From contig DBTY01000051.1 of the NCBI GenBank assembly GCA_002307295.1, positions 1 through 64,000 of the forward strand: 64,000 nucleotides of DNA, written 5' to 3'. This document shows positions 54,229-63,789 of this stretch, one piece after another. Below the pieces are notes generated by a model. The model worked only from the letters and a program-made list of their open reading frames with translations. It searched no databases and was not told the DNA's origin. Position numbers and translations under genes: made by a program. This DNA comes from Ignavibacteriales bacterium UBA1304. GTDB taxonomy: Bacteria > Bacteroidota > Ignavibacteria > Ignavibacteriales > Ignavibacteriaceae. Within the stretch, counting starts at the first letter, position 1. Each line of letters begins with the position of its first letter.

Positions 54229-56595
54229 ATGCGTAAAGTTATTTATTTCATATTGGTTTATAGTACTATTGTTCTTTCACAAAATAACAATCCGGTTTTA
54301 TTGAAAGGAAGGATTTCAAATCAATCCAACAATGAGCCTATTGCCGGATGCATAATTATTGTAAAACCGCAAAACATTACCGCTCAATCCGATAAAGAAG
54401 GGCTTTACAAAATAAAACTTCCTGTTGGAAAATATGAAATTACTTTTAGGCACATTGCATTCGAAAAAGCAATTATGGACGTAATTATATCGGATAGTTC
54501 CGCAGAAAAAACTTTAGACGTAAAATTAAAATCAGCAGTATTTGAAAGCAGCGGCGTAACAATAACCGCCGCCAGGGATTATCCTTCAATTATTATGCAG
54601 CAGCTTACTAATAAAGAATTAACTAAAATGCCTAACGTATATTCCGACGTAATCAGAAGCGTTCAAATGCTAGCTGGGGTCTCAACTAATAACGAAATGG
54701 CAAGCAGTTATAATGTAAGAGGCGGCGGAACGGATGAAAACTTAATCTATCTGAACGGTTATGAAATTTATCGTCCCATGCTTTTACGGCAGGGAGTTGA
54801 AGAAAATCAATCTCTCATAAATCCCGACATGGTAAAGGATTTACGCTTTTCCAATGGAGCTTTTTCCGCTCTCTATGGCGATAAAATGTCTTCTGCGCTT
54901 GACGTAGAGTATAAAAAAAACTACGAAGATAAAACAGGCGGAAACATCCGCGCCGATTTAATGAACGCCGGAGTAACTTTCCAAAAAGGTTTTGAAAATG
55001 GTTCAATAATACTTGGCAGCAGAGCCGCTTATCCTAAGCTGTTCCTTTCCGGAATACAAACCAAAGGAGATTACAACCCTGCGTTTTACGACTTTCAGTT
55101 ATTTTCTACTTACAACCCTACTGAAAAGCAAAGCATTGAAATATTAGGCGTTTATAATTATAATAAGTACGACGTTACGCCAAAAGACTGGCTGGGGAAT
55201 ATTCAGACGGATAGAGGGCTGGGGCTGTATGGCACAAGCGCAATACAGATAAATTATTCTGGCTCAAGTTATTATTCATATCACTGCGGATTGATTGGGC
55301 TTAAATACAAATATTTGATTCTGCCTCAGGCAAATATTAATATCTCATATTCTCAATACTGGACGAAAGAAAAAGAGGATGGAGATATTACAAGCAATAT
55401 AATTTCATATCTCAACCCTAACGATCTTTCGACCGGAGGCGATTCTGTAACAACCCGTCATGAATCCGATCACGACAATATAACTTTGAATAGCAGGCAG
55501 ATAAAAGCAGGAGTTAATTTACAGCTTTTTAATAATTCGATAGAATTTGGAAGCGAAACAAAGATAGTGGACTTGACCACAGTTAAAGACGAGTATTATT
55601 TAGAAACAGGAAACGTTCCTTTACAAAACGTTCCTGTCATCGCAAAAAACAATGGAAGTTATAACCTTAATTCAACTGCTTTTATAGCTAACGATCAGAT
55701 AAATATAACTGAAAGATTGACGGCTGAAGTTGGAGCAAGGCTGCTATTATATAAATTTACCGACGAAAAACTTTTTAGTCCAAGAGGCGGACTTACATAT
55801 AACATAAATGAGAATAACATTTTAAGCTTTAACTGCGGCGTTTATTATCAGCCTCCATTTTTTAACGAGTTTAACGGCGAAGGAATTGACTATAGCAAAT
55901 TGAAGTCGCAAAAATCGACTCATTACGTAATTGGATGGGAAAAAATGGGGGAAAAGAACAGCTATTTTCAGATGCAGGCATATTACAAGCGATTATATAA
56001 TTTGATCCCATTTTATTATGACGAACTAAAAACAGTCTATACGCAAGGCAACGTTAACGAAGGTTATGCCTATGGACTTGACCTAATGTTGAAGAAAGAG
56101 ATTGTTAAAGGGATTGATAGCTGGATAGGCTACGGGTATCTTGACGCTAGAGAAAGGAAAATGAACTCTGACGACTCGTATAAAAAAAGGTTGTACGACC
56201 AGACTCATACTATTCAGATTTACCTGCAAGACCGTATGTCGAAGCATCCCAACTGGCAGGCGCATGTAAGAGCTCTTGCCGGAAGCGGCTTTTATTACTA
56301 TGACAAAAAGGCTACGACAGATCCTGCTACAGGGCTGACTACCATGTATGTTGATTATGACAAACCTCAACAATTCGATTTTTATGCGCGGATAGATATG
56401 GGACTTTCGTATGAACGTAAATATGATAACGGAGTAAATTTAATAATTATGGCTGAAGTATTAAATGTTTTTGATAAACAGAATATCGGCGGTTATGACT
56501 ATATGCTTGTATTTTCCGATTTCAAAGGCGCTTTTAATGTTCCCAAATTATTAAGCCGCAGATTTATCAATTTGAAATTTAACGTAAGCATATAA
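54229..56595 (+). CDS. TonB-dependent receptor with CarboxypepD_reg domain (twin 2)
   Basis: 788 residues from the ATG at 54229, where the signal peptide starts and an AGAGGGA site precedes it; the frame extends back to 54199. Collinear with twin 1 over its whole length, including the identical stretch around the first plug segment and the same end L-K-F-N-V-S-I. Differences concentrate in loop-like barrel segments (for example around 215-235 and 310-345 of the mature alignment), as expected if the pair has diverged in ligand choice. Followed by a terminator. Confidence 0.9.
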   Translation: MRKVIYFILVYSTIVLSQNNNPVLLKGRISNQSNNEPIAGCIIIVKPQNITAQSDKEGLYKIKLPVGKYEITFRHIAFEKAIMDVIISDSSAEKTLDVKLKSAVFESSGVTITAARDYPSIIMQQLTNKELTKMPNVYSDVIRSVQMLAGVSTNNEMASSYNVRGGGTDENLIYLNGYEIYRPMLLRQGVEENQSLINPDMVKDLRFSNGAFSALYGDKMSSALDVEYKKNYEDKTGGNIRADLMNAGVTFQKGFENGSIILGSRAAYPKLFLSGIQTKGDYNPAFYDFQLFSTYNPTEKQSIEILGVYNYNKYDVTPKDWLGNIQTDRGLGLYGTSAIQINYSGSSYYSYHCGLIGLKYKYLILPQANINISYSQYWTKEKEDGDITSNIISYLNPNDLSTGGDSVTTRHESDHDNITLNSRQIKAGVNLQLFNNSIEFGSETKIVDLTTVKDEYYLETGNVPLQNVPVIAKNNGSYNLNSTAFIANDQINITERLTAEVGARLLLYKFTDEKLFSPRGGLTYNINENNILSFNCGVYYQPPFFNEFNGEGIDYSKLKSQKSTHYVIGWEKMGEKNSYFQMQAYYKRLYNLIPFYYDELKTVYTQGNVNEGYAYGLDLMLKKEIVKGIDSWIGYGYLDARERKMNSDDSYKKRLYDQTHTIQIYLQDRMSKHPNWQAHVRALAGSGFYYYDKKATTDPATGLTTMYVDYDKPQQFDFYARIDMGLSYERKYDNGVNLIIMAEVLNVFDKQNIGGYDYMLVFSDFKGAFNVPKLLSRRFINLKFNVSI

Positions 56596-56944
56596 ACTAA
56601 AAATTTATATGGTTGCCCAACAATTGCCAAATATGAGATTCGTAGATGCAGACTTTCAGTCTGCATCATTTCCCCCTTTTGTTCGGCGATTACTGTTGAA
56701 ATTGTACTCGATTGAATTTAAGCTTATAATAAAACGTCAAACTCTATTTTAATTCTTTTTCTATTTGCCAAAAGTAAGGAACAAAGGGAAGAAAGCTAAC
56801 GTTTATAGTTTTGTCTGAATATATTTTAATTAAGCTCTTATTTTTGTGCGCCGCGTCATGAAACATAAACTTTAATTGAAATTAACTTTAATTAAAACTA
56901 TATTTTAACCTTAAAAATTAATCAATAAACACAGCGTAAATAAA
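56596..56944. other. 349-bp intergenic
   Basis: Apart from the terminator near its start, I see no gene, repeat or motif. It must contain the promoter of the alr-led gene run. Confidence 0.5.
56645..56667 (+). terminator. Terminator after the receptor twins
   Basis: Perfect 10-bp stem GATGCAGACT / AGTCTGCATC, 3-nt loop, followed by ATTTCCCCCTTTT. Confidence 0.65.
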
Positions 56945-58051
56945 ATGTATCCTACTCATTCTGTAATCAATATTGAGAACCTAAAAAGCAATTTTCTTAA
57001 TATCCGCAAAAAAGTAAAAAAAACGCGCGTTCTTGCAGTAGTAAAAGCCGATTCTTATGGTCATGGCGTAAAGGACGTAGTAAACGCATTAAATTCGCTT
57101 GGCGATAAAAAGCCTGATTTCTTTGCCGTGGCTTCGTTTGACGAGGGAGTTGAAGTCCGCAAACTAAAAGTCAGCCAGCCTATCTTGATTTTTACTCCTT
57201 TAATGGAAGAGTTTATACCTGTGGCGATTAAATATGATCTATCGCTTACATTTAATTCTCCATTGCAGCTTTCCGCATTAGAAAAGCTTAAGGGGAAGAA
57301 AAAACTAAAAATACATATAAAAATAGATACCGGAATGGGGCGTCTTGGCTTGGATTATGATAACGCCATTGACGTAATTAAAAAATTAGAAAAAAATAAA
57401 AATGTTTTAATTGAGGGAATTTATTCTCATTTTGCAACTTCGGATGCAAAGGATAAAACATTTGCCAACTTGCAATTAAAAAGGTTCGTTGGCTTAATTG
57501 AGGAACTGAAAAAAGAAGGAATAAATTACGGAGTAGCTCATATAGCAAATAGCGCCGCAATATTGGATATGCCTGAAGCTTATTTGGATATGGTCAGACC
57601 GGGAATAATACTGTATGGCTATTATCCGTCGTTAGAAACGTCGGAATCAATTAAGCTAAAACCGGTTATGTCTATTGTTTCGAGCGTGGCGAGCGTTAAG
57701 GTCATTAAAAAAGGAGAGTCTGTAAGTTATAACCGCAAATTCTTTGCTGAAAAAGATGCTACCGTGGCTACTGTCTCGATGGGCTATGCAGATGGAATTA
57801 ACCGCGGTCTTACGAATAAAATGCAGGCTATAATAAAAGGCAAAATATATCAGCAGATTGGAACCGTAACGATGGATAGAATAATGTTTAACATCGGCGC
57901 CGATAAAATAAAATCCGGCGATAAAGTAACGCTGATAGGAAGCGAAAAAGGCAAGACGATTACAGCCTGGGATTGGGCTAAAAAGTTAGATACGATCCCA
58001 TATGAAATTACATGCAACATAAGTAAAAGAGTCCCGAGAATAGTTCTATAA
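56945..58051 (+). CDS. alr: Alanine racemase
   Basis: 368 residues, the normal length. PLP-dependent enzyme interconverting L- and D-alanine for peptidoglycan. PLP-Lys in V-V-K-A-D-S-Y-G-H-G (Lys34), barrel motif D-T-G-M-G-R-L-G, phosphate-binding region R-P-G-I-I-L-Y-G and catalytic Tyr281 in S-M-G-Y-A-D-G from the C-terminal domain. First of a run alr, unknown helical protein, manC, RpiB-like, with gaps of 1, 5 and 14 bp, so one operon. Confidence 0.96.
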   Translation: MYPTHSVINIENLKSNFLNIRKKVKKTRVLAVVKADSYGHGVKDVVNALNSLGDKKPDFFAVASFDEGVEVRKLKVSQPILIFTPLMEEFIPVAIKYDLSLTFNSPLQLSALEKLKGKKKLKIHIKIDTGMGRLGLDYDNAIDVIKKLEKNKNVLIEGIYSHFATSDAKDKTFANLQLKRFVGLIEELKKEGINYGVAHIANSAAILDMPEAYLDMVRPGIILYGYYPSLETSESIKLKPVMSIVSSVASVKVIKKGESVSYNRKFFAEKDATVATVSMGYADGINRGLTNKMQAIIKGKIYQQIGTVTMDRIMFNIGADKIKSGDKVTLIGSEKGKTITAWDWAKKLDTIPYEITCNISKRVPRIVL

Positions 58052-58052
58052 A

Positions 58053-58928
58053 ATGGATTTAGTAAAACAATATATAATTCAAAGCATTGTAATGGCCTCT
58101 AATAATCTGCGCTTAAGCTCGGAGAAAATAGAAGTCGTTGCGCTTTTAAAAAATGTTATAATCAAGTCTAACGATCTTGAAAACGATATCCGGCAAATGA
58201 AAAAAGTTACGGAGTTTTCGAGATTGGCAATAAAGTTATACGAGATTCATAATTATTTAACGCAGGGGCATGTCAATTTTCCTAAAGTTTCGGATAAGTT
58301 TAAAGAGCATTGCCAGTATCTTATTAAAGAGCTAAGCTATATGCTCGATATGGTTACTCCTGTTACGTTTAACCAGCTGCTTGAAAAGATGTACAAGCCT
58401 GCTGAACCTGAACCAGAGCCGGATAATAAGGAAAAGCCTATAGAGGTGGATTTATCAAATAGAGCGGCGGTTACGTTAGACGTCTTTGAAAAACCGGAAG
58501 AGGAAAAGATAAAAGAAAACCTTATCTTTGAAGAGGAGAAAGAAGACGAGGAATTTTTCAAACAGAATTTTGAAGCTTCTATATTAAAACCAATAAAAAA
58601 GATGGAACTTATCTTAAAACGTCTTGTTATGGACGACGTTGAAAAAGATGAGCTTACCGGATATGCTAATCTTATGAAGTATAACGCGGAACAATCCTTA
58701 AAAATTGGTTTTGAAATAATAGCTAATATGCATACTATTTTTGCAAAAGGATTACTCTTAATAAAAAGTAAAGACTTAATTCCTACTCATGAAGTAGTTG
58801 AAGCGATGAGGGCATGTTTAATAGTGATAGTGGCCGTTGTTAGAAGTAAAGAAGTTGATATAACCGGTTATTTAAACAAAGCCGAGGAATTTGGCCGAAA
58901 AATTCACACCCTTAAAATTAAGGAATAA
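58053..58928 (+). CDS. Unknown cytosolic helical protein with acidic linker
   Basis: 291 residues, no signal peptide or membrane segment. N-terminal helical part (about 1-118), a Pro/Glu- and Glu-rich linker (about 122-175, e.g. A-E-P-E-P-E-P-D and E-E-E-K-E-D-E-E), and a second helical part (about 178-291) with L-T-G-Y-A-N-L-M-K-Y. No catalytic motif. One bp after alr and 5 bp before manC, hence certainly co-expressed with cell-wall or sugar-nucleotide genes. I do not recognise the family; a scaffold or regulator of envelope synthesis is only a guess. Confidence 0.75.
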   Translation: MDLVKQYIIQSIVMASNNLRLSSEKIEVVALLKNVIIKSNDLENDIRQMKKVTEFSRLAIKLYEIHNYLTQGHVNFPKVSDKFKEHCQYLIKELSYMLDMVTPVTFNQLLEKMYKPAEPEPEPDNKEKPIEVDLSNRAAVTLDVFEKPEEEKIKENLIFEEEKEDEEFFKQNFEASILKPIKKMELILKRLVMDDVEKDELTGYANLMKYNAEQSLKIGFEIIANMHTIFAKGLLLIKSKDLIPTHEVVEAMRACLIVIVAVVRSKEVDITGYLNKAEEFGRKIHTLKIKE

Positions 58929-58933
58929 ATTAC

Positions 58934-60001
58934 ATGAAGATTTTCGCTGTAGTTATGGCTGGCGGCGTAGGTTCAAGGTTTTGGCCAAGGAGCAAGGGAA
59001 AAACCCCAAAGCAACTTCTTAAAATATTCGGATCAAACACTATGATCCAGGATACTGTAAACCGCTTGGAAGGATTGGTAGAAAAAGAAAATATCTTCGT
59101 TATAACTAATAAAATTCAGAAAAATGAAATAATAAAGCAATTAGAAGACATCCCTTCTGAAAATATAATTGCAGAGCCTTTTGGCAGGAATACTGCCGCA
59201 TGCATTGGGCTAGCTTCGGTAATTATTTCTGCAAAATGTAAAGACGCCGTTATTGTCACTCTTCCGGCAGATCACATTATACTTGACAAAGAAGCTTTTC
59301 ATAAAACTATTTTATCAGCGGCTGAGTATGCCGATAAGTCAAAAGGGCTTGTTACAATTGGCATTATGCCTTCGCGCCCTGAAACAGGATATGGTTATAT
59401 TCAGATTGAAGAAGGTCCGGTAGAGAATGAAGTTTATAAGGTGCTTACTTTTGCGGAAAAACCTAATTACTCGACAGCAGTCCGCTTTATAGAAAGCGGG
59501 GATTTTATGTGGAACAGCGGAATGTTTATCTGGCGGGCTGACGCAATTCAGAACGAAATAAAAATTCACATGCCTGATTTGCACGACGGACTTAAGACGC
59601 TGCAAAAATCGGTTGGAACAGCCGATTTTGAAAAGGCTCTTGCAGGCGTTTATGGGCAGCTTAAAAGTATTTCTATTGATTATGGCGTCATGGAAAAATC
59701 CAATAAAGTTTATCTGACTAAAGGCAGCTTTGACTGGAGCGACGTTGGAAGCTGGGAAGAAGTTTATCAGCTTACTGAAAAGAATACCGAAGGGAACGCC
59801 TTTATTGGCAATGTGTACTCTGATTTATCAAGCGACTCTTATGTTTATTCTCCTGAACATTTCACAGCCGTTATCGGGGTGGAAAATCTGGTAGTTATTA
59901 ATACGGAAAACGCTACTCTTATATGCCGGCGCGATAAAGCGCAGGACGTTAAAAAAATTGTAGATTTTCTTAAAGCCCAAAAAATGAACGAGCATTTATA
60001 A
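58934..60001 (+). CDS. manC: Mannose-1-phosphate guanylyltransferase
   Basis: 355 residues, the short form without the fused isomerase domain. Makes GDP-mannose from GTP and mannose-1-phosphate. Nucleotide-binding signature M-A-G-G-V-G-S-R-F-W-P-R-S with K-T-P-K-Q-L, then L-P-A-D-H (metal Asp), F-A-E-K-P (sugar-phosphate Lys), W-N-S-G-M-F and F-D-W-S-D-V-G-S-W. Supplies GDP-sugars for surface polysaccharide. In the alr operon. Confidence 0.95.
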   Translation: MKIFAVVMAGGVGSRFWPRSKGKTPKQLLKIFGSNTMIQDTVNRLEGLVEKENIFVITNKIQKNEIIKQLEDIPSENIIAEPFGRNTAACIGLASVIISAKCKDAVIVTLPADHIILDKEAFHKTILSAAEYADKSKGLVTIGIMPSRPETGYGYIQIEEGPVENEVYKVLTFAEKPNYSTAVRFIESGDFMWNSGMFIWRADAIQNEIKIHMPDLHDGLKTLQKSVGTADFEKALAGVYGQLKSISIDYGVMEKSNKVYLTKGSFDWSDVGSWEEVYQLTEKNTEGNAFIGNVYSDLSSDSYVYSPEHFTAVIGVENLVVINTENATLICRRDKAQDVKKIVDFLKAQKMNEHL

Positions 60002-60015
60002 TTTGCTAAAATTAG

Positions 60016-60666
60016 ATGAATAAATTATTTACCGAAGCGGAAGTTTTATCTTTATTTGAGTCAGGAGTAAAATCTATCAGCGTTCATAAAGGAGACATTA
60101 TTACTCCTTTAGGGTTTGATAAAATAAAGTCTCTTGGAATGGATATTATCAATAATGAAATTTCCGCTTCTGTAAACCAGCCTAAAATTACTGCTACAAA
60201 AGAAAAAGATTTCTCTATTACTATAGCAATCTGTTCAGATAGCGACGGTTTCAAAATCAAACAAATGTTGATTAACTATCTTAAAAAGAAAAAAATCAAT
60301 ATAAATGACGTAGGGACTTATAATGAAGAACCTGCCGATTACTCTGATTTTGCCATAAGCGCCGCGTTAAAAGTGAAAGAAAAAACAGCCGACTATGGTA
60401 TTCTTATTGACGCTACAGGCGTCTCTTCGGCCATTATAGCAAATAAAATTAAGGGGATTAGAGCCGCGGCGTGTTATGACATTTTTTCTGCAAAAAACGC
60501 AAGAACTGATCTAGACGCAAACATTCTGACTCTTGGCGCAAAAACTCTTGGGGAAGAGACAATTAAATTGATAGTTGAAACATGGTTAGATACTGAATTC
60601 TCTAACATAAAAAGCGGTCATACCCATATTGATAAAATAACCGCTATTGAAAATAAAGCTCTTTAA
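60016..60666 (+). CDS. RpiB/LacAB-like protein lacking catalytic residues, with N-terminal extension
   Basis: 216 residues. Residues about 70-205 follow the RpiB/LacA/LacB isomerase fold, including A-N-K-I-K-G-I-R-A-A and D-A-N-I-L-T-L-G. The catalytic positions differ: the S-D-H-A-G motif reads S-D-S-D-G (Ser76 for His), the C-G-T-G motif reads D-A-T-G (Asp132 for the Cys base), and H-N-D-A-N reads D-L-D-A-N (Asp165 for His). An N-terminal 58 residues (L-F-T-E-A-E-V, I-I-T-P-L-G) look like the start of EutQ-type proteins. Either an enzyme with different chemistry or a non-catalytic sensor. Fourth gene of the alr operon. Confidence 0.8.
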   Translation: MNKLFTEAEVLSLFESGVKSISVHKGDIITPLGFDKIKSLGMDIINNEISASVNQPKITATKEKDFSITIAICSDSDGFKIKQMLINYLKKKKININDVGTYNEEPADYSDFAISAALKVKEKTADYGILIDATGVSSAIIANKIKGIRAAACYDIFSAKNARTDLDANILTLGAKTLGEETIKLIVETWLDTEFSNIKSGHTHIDKITAIENKAL

Positions 60667-60905
60667 TTGCAGTTTACCGACGGAAAAGGTTAGCTTGCCG
60701 ATTTTCTATTCTTCTGTTCGCATTATTAATATATTTTTATTAAACAAAACGCTACATACTTTTATAATTAATTAGCAAGATTTGCAAAAAGGAAAGCAAG
60801 ATTGGAAAAAGTATTTCAAAAAAAAGAAATTATTTTTGCTTCGTGTTTGTTTTGCAAACGTCGGTTAATAAATAAATGATTTATTTATAAAAAGAAAAGA
60901 GTTAT

Positions 60906-63074
60906 ATGAATAAAAATATTTTACTAAAACTAATTGTTATCGCTGCTTTTCCTATCGTATTATTTGGGCAGATAAAAATATCAGGAACCGTTAAGGATTC
61001 TAAAAATGAACCGCTTCCTTCGGCAAACGTTTATCTTAAAGGGACGTATGACGGAGCGTCTACCGATGCAAATGGAAAATATTCTTTTACCTCGGCTGAA
61101 ACAGGGGATGGAATCCTTGTTGTAAGCTTTGTTGGTTACAAAACTGCTGAAAAGAAAATAAAACTAAAAGGTCCGTCGCTTGAAATTGATTTTACTTTAC
61201 AGGAAGAATCAAAGCAGATTAATGGAGTTGTGATTTCTGCCGGATCTTTTGAAGCGAGCGACAAAAACAAATCTGTTATGTTAAAACCTTTAGATATCGT
61301 TTCTACTGCAAGCGCAAATGCCGATATATATGGCGCGCTCAACACTTTGCCTGGAACGCAAAAAGTAGGGGAGTCTGAAGGACTTTTTGTAAGAGGCGGT
61401 TCCGCAACGGAAACAAAAACAATAATTGATGAAATGGTAGTACAAAATCCATATTTTAGTAGCGTTCCAGATATTCCGCAAAGAGGAAGGTTCTCTCCTT
61501 TCTTATTTAGCGGAACTGTGTTTAGTACGGGCGGTTATTCGGCTCAGTATGGGCAGGCGTTATCGTCTACTCTTATATTAAAGTCGCAGGATCTTGCCCC
61601 TGAAACAAGAACTTCAATTAGTTTAATGGGTATTGGCGCCGGAGCTTCGCATACTCAACGATGGGAAAATACTTCTCTTGCAGGTTCGTTTAGTTATTAT
61701 AATATGTCTCCGTACTATAATGTAGTAAAACAAAGAGCTGATTGGGATCAGCCTCCAAATGGCAAAGAAGGTTTAGTGGTTTTTAGGCAGAAAACTTCAA
61801 AAACGGGAATGTTCAAACTTTATTCTTCTTACACAAATTCTAAACTTGCTTTATATACTAACGACTTAGATACTCTTGGACAAAAGGATAAATTTGGTCT
61901 GAAGAATTATGACTTGTACGTTAACTCTACGTATCGCGAAATATTCGGCGACGACTGGACTTTTTTCTCCGGCGCGTCTTATGCAAAAAATAAAGATAAT
62001 TATGATTTCACCTACCATAATTTTACTTCTGGCAAAGAACTCCAGCAGTCTAAAGTTTCTGTCACCAAAGGGATATTTGCCAATTCATTTTTAACGTTTG
62101 GCGGCGAAGTTCAAAATGCAATTTATAAAACTTCTTACGACGAATATAGTAAAAAAGTAAACGATTTTTATTTTGCGGGTTATGCGGAATCGGATATTTT
62201 TCTTTCTAATTCATTTGCCGCGCGGTTAGGGTTGCGATATGAAAAATCAAATTATTTAGGCAAGGCTGATTTTGCGCCCAGAACTTCTTTCGCATACAAA
62301 GTTTCTGACGAAGGACAGTTTAATTTTGCCTATGGGCAATTCTACCAAACGCCGGATAAAGAATTTTTATTTACAGATTCAAAATTGAGTTTTGAAAAAG
62401 CGACGCATTATATTTTAAATTACCAATATATTGGCGATAGAATTACTTTCCGCATTGAAGGATATTATAAAGATTATTCGAGTCTTGTTAAAAACGCAGT
62501 TTTACAAACTACGTATGACGAAAACAATGTATATAAGTTTAATCAAAACTCATACAATAATAACGGCAAAGGCTACGCAAAAGGAATAGACATTTTCTGG
62601 CGTGATGAAAAAACTTTTGACGGAATAGACTACTGGATATCATATTCATATTTAGACACCAAAAGAGACTATAGAGATTTCCTGGTAATGGCTACGCCTA
62701 CTTTTGCTACGCCGCATACTGTATCAGTGGTCTATAAACAATACTTTACATCTATTTCAGCCTTGGTTGGAGCGTCGTATGCCTACTCTACCGGCAGACC
62801 ATATTATAACCCCAATAATCCTGTTTTCCTTAATGATAAGACAGGCAGCTATAATAATTTTTGCGTAAATGCAAGCTTTTTAACAAGAATTTTTGATAAC
62901 TTTACAATTGTTTTTGTTTCGCTTGGTAATGTATTCGGGACGGAGAACATTTTTGGCTATCACTATTCAGCCGACGGAGAAAGAAGATCGGCTATTGTTT
63001 CGCCGTCGTTGCGCTCTGTATTTTTAGGAGTTTTTATTTCGTTAGGAAAAGAACAATCGGTTCCCTCACTATAA
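60906..63074 (+). CDS. TonB-dependent receptor with CarboxypepD_reg domain
   Basis: 722 residues. Signal peptide (1-21, ending L-F-G-Q), regulatory-like domain (about 23-100, I-S-G-T-V-K-D-S then D-A-N-G-K-Y-S-F), plug (about 110-225, L-N-T-L-P-G-T-Q-K, F-V-R-G-G-S-A-T-E-T) and barrel. Different subfamily from the tandem twins. A TPR-like exported protein follows 19 bp later and is probably co-expressed. Substrate unknown. Confidence 0.9.
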   Translation: MNKNILLKLIVIAAFPIVLFGQIKISGTVKDSKNEPLPSANVYLKGTYDGASTDANGKYSFTSAETGDGILVVSFVGYKTAEKKIKLKGPSLEIDFTLQEESKQINGVVISAGSFEASDKNKSVMLKPLDIVSTASANADIYGALNTLPGTQKVGESEGLFVRGGSATETKTIIDEMVVQNPYFSSVPDIPQRGRFSPFLFSGTVFSTGGYSAQYGQALSSTLILKSQDLAPETRTSISLMGIGAGASHTQRWENTSLAGSFSYYNMSPYYNVVKQRADWDQPPNGKEGLVVFRQKTSKTGMFKLYSSYTNSKLALYTNDLDTLGQKDKFGLKNYDLYVNSTYREIFGDDWTFFSGASYAKNKDNYDFTYHNFTSGKELQQSKVSVTKGIFANSFLTFGGEVQNAIYKTSYDEYSKKVNDFYFAGYAESDIFLSNSFAARLGLRYEKSNYLGKADFAPRTSFAYKVSDEGQFNFAYGQFYQTPDKEFLFTDSKLSFEKATHYILNYQYIGDRITFRIEGYYKDYSSLVKNAVLQTTYDENNVYKFNQNSYNNNGKGYAKGIDIFWRDEKTFDGIDYWISYSYLDTKRDYRDFLVMATPTFATPHTVSVVYKQYFTSISALVGASYAYSTGRPYYNPNNPVFLNDKTGSYNNFCVNASFLTRIFDNFTIVFVSLGNVFGTENIFGYHYSADGERRSAIVSPSLRSVFLGVFISLGKEQSVPSL

Positions 63075-63093
63075 ATAATATAAGGAATATAAG

Positions 63094-63738
63094 ATGAAAA
63101 ATATAGTCATGCTTCTAATTGCTCTGTTTGCCGTCGGCGTAGTTAATGCGCAGGATGACAGGTACGTAAAAGCGGTTGAAAAAAATCTTGCAGGAATAGA
63201 TTCAGCGAAGTCTTTTTCAGATTATTTAGATATTTCTAATAATTTTGTAAGAATAGCCAAGGCGGAAAAGGATAAATGGATTCCTTATTATTACGCTTCT
63301 TACTGCGATATAATTGCAAGCTTTATCGATTCTTCAAAAACGGGAAAAGACGCATATTTAGATGAAGCTGATAAATATCTTTCAATTGCAGATTCGCTCA
63401 AAGCCGATAATTCGGAGATTTATACCCTTAAAGGATTTTCGGCTCAAGCCCGGTTAGTTATAAACCCAATGGCAAGATGGCAGACATACGGTCAGGCTTC
63501 TGCTGCAAATCTGAAAAAAGCAAAGGAATTGGATCCAAGTAATCCGCGTCCTGACTATCTAATTGGGGAAAGTCTTTTGTATACGCCTGAAGCGTTTGGC
63601 GGCGGAAAAGAAAAAGCGTTGCCTATATTAGAAAGCTCCTTAGAAAAATATAAGACTTTTAAGCCCGAAACAAGTATTTCTCCTAATTGGGGCGGTCAAA
63701 TGTTGAAAACCCTGCTTGAAAAAATAAAAGGAAATTAA
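63094..63738 (+). CDS. Exported TPR-like helical protein
   Basis: 214 residues. Signal peptide (1-19, ending V-N-A-Q). Helix-turn-helix pairs of TPR type across the mature part (Y-Y-A-S-Y-C-D-I-I-A, A-D-K-Y-L-S-I-A-D, N-L-K-K-A-K-E-L-D-P-S-N-P-R, A-L-P-I-L-E-S-S-L). Probably a periplasmic partner of the receptor 19 bp upstream, for example in recognition or energisation; no specific function can be assigned. Confidence 0.8.
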   Translation: MKNIVMLLIALFAVGVVNAQDDRYVKAVEKNLAGIDSAKSFSDYLDISNNFVRIAKAEKDKWIPYYYASYCDIIASFIDSSKTGKDAYLDEADKYLSIADSLKADNSEIYTLKGFSAQARLVINPMARWQTYGQASAANLKKAKELDPSNPRPDYLIGESLLYTPEAFGGGKEKALPILESSLEKYKTFKPETSISPNWGGQMLKTLLEKIKGN

Positions 63739-63789
63739 AGGCAGATTTATATTGAAATCTACGAAGTATTACGCTAAATTGCATAGTAT

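Noticed and set aside
51766..56595. Polysaccharide utilisation locus built on the receptor twins
   Set aside because: No SusD-like lipoprotein, glycosidase or sugar sensor is adjacent; the GH31 gene is 50 kb away.
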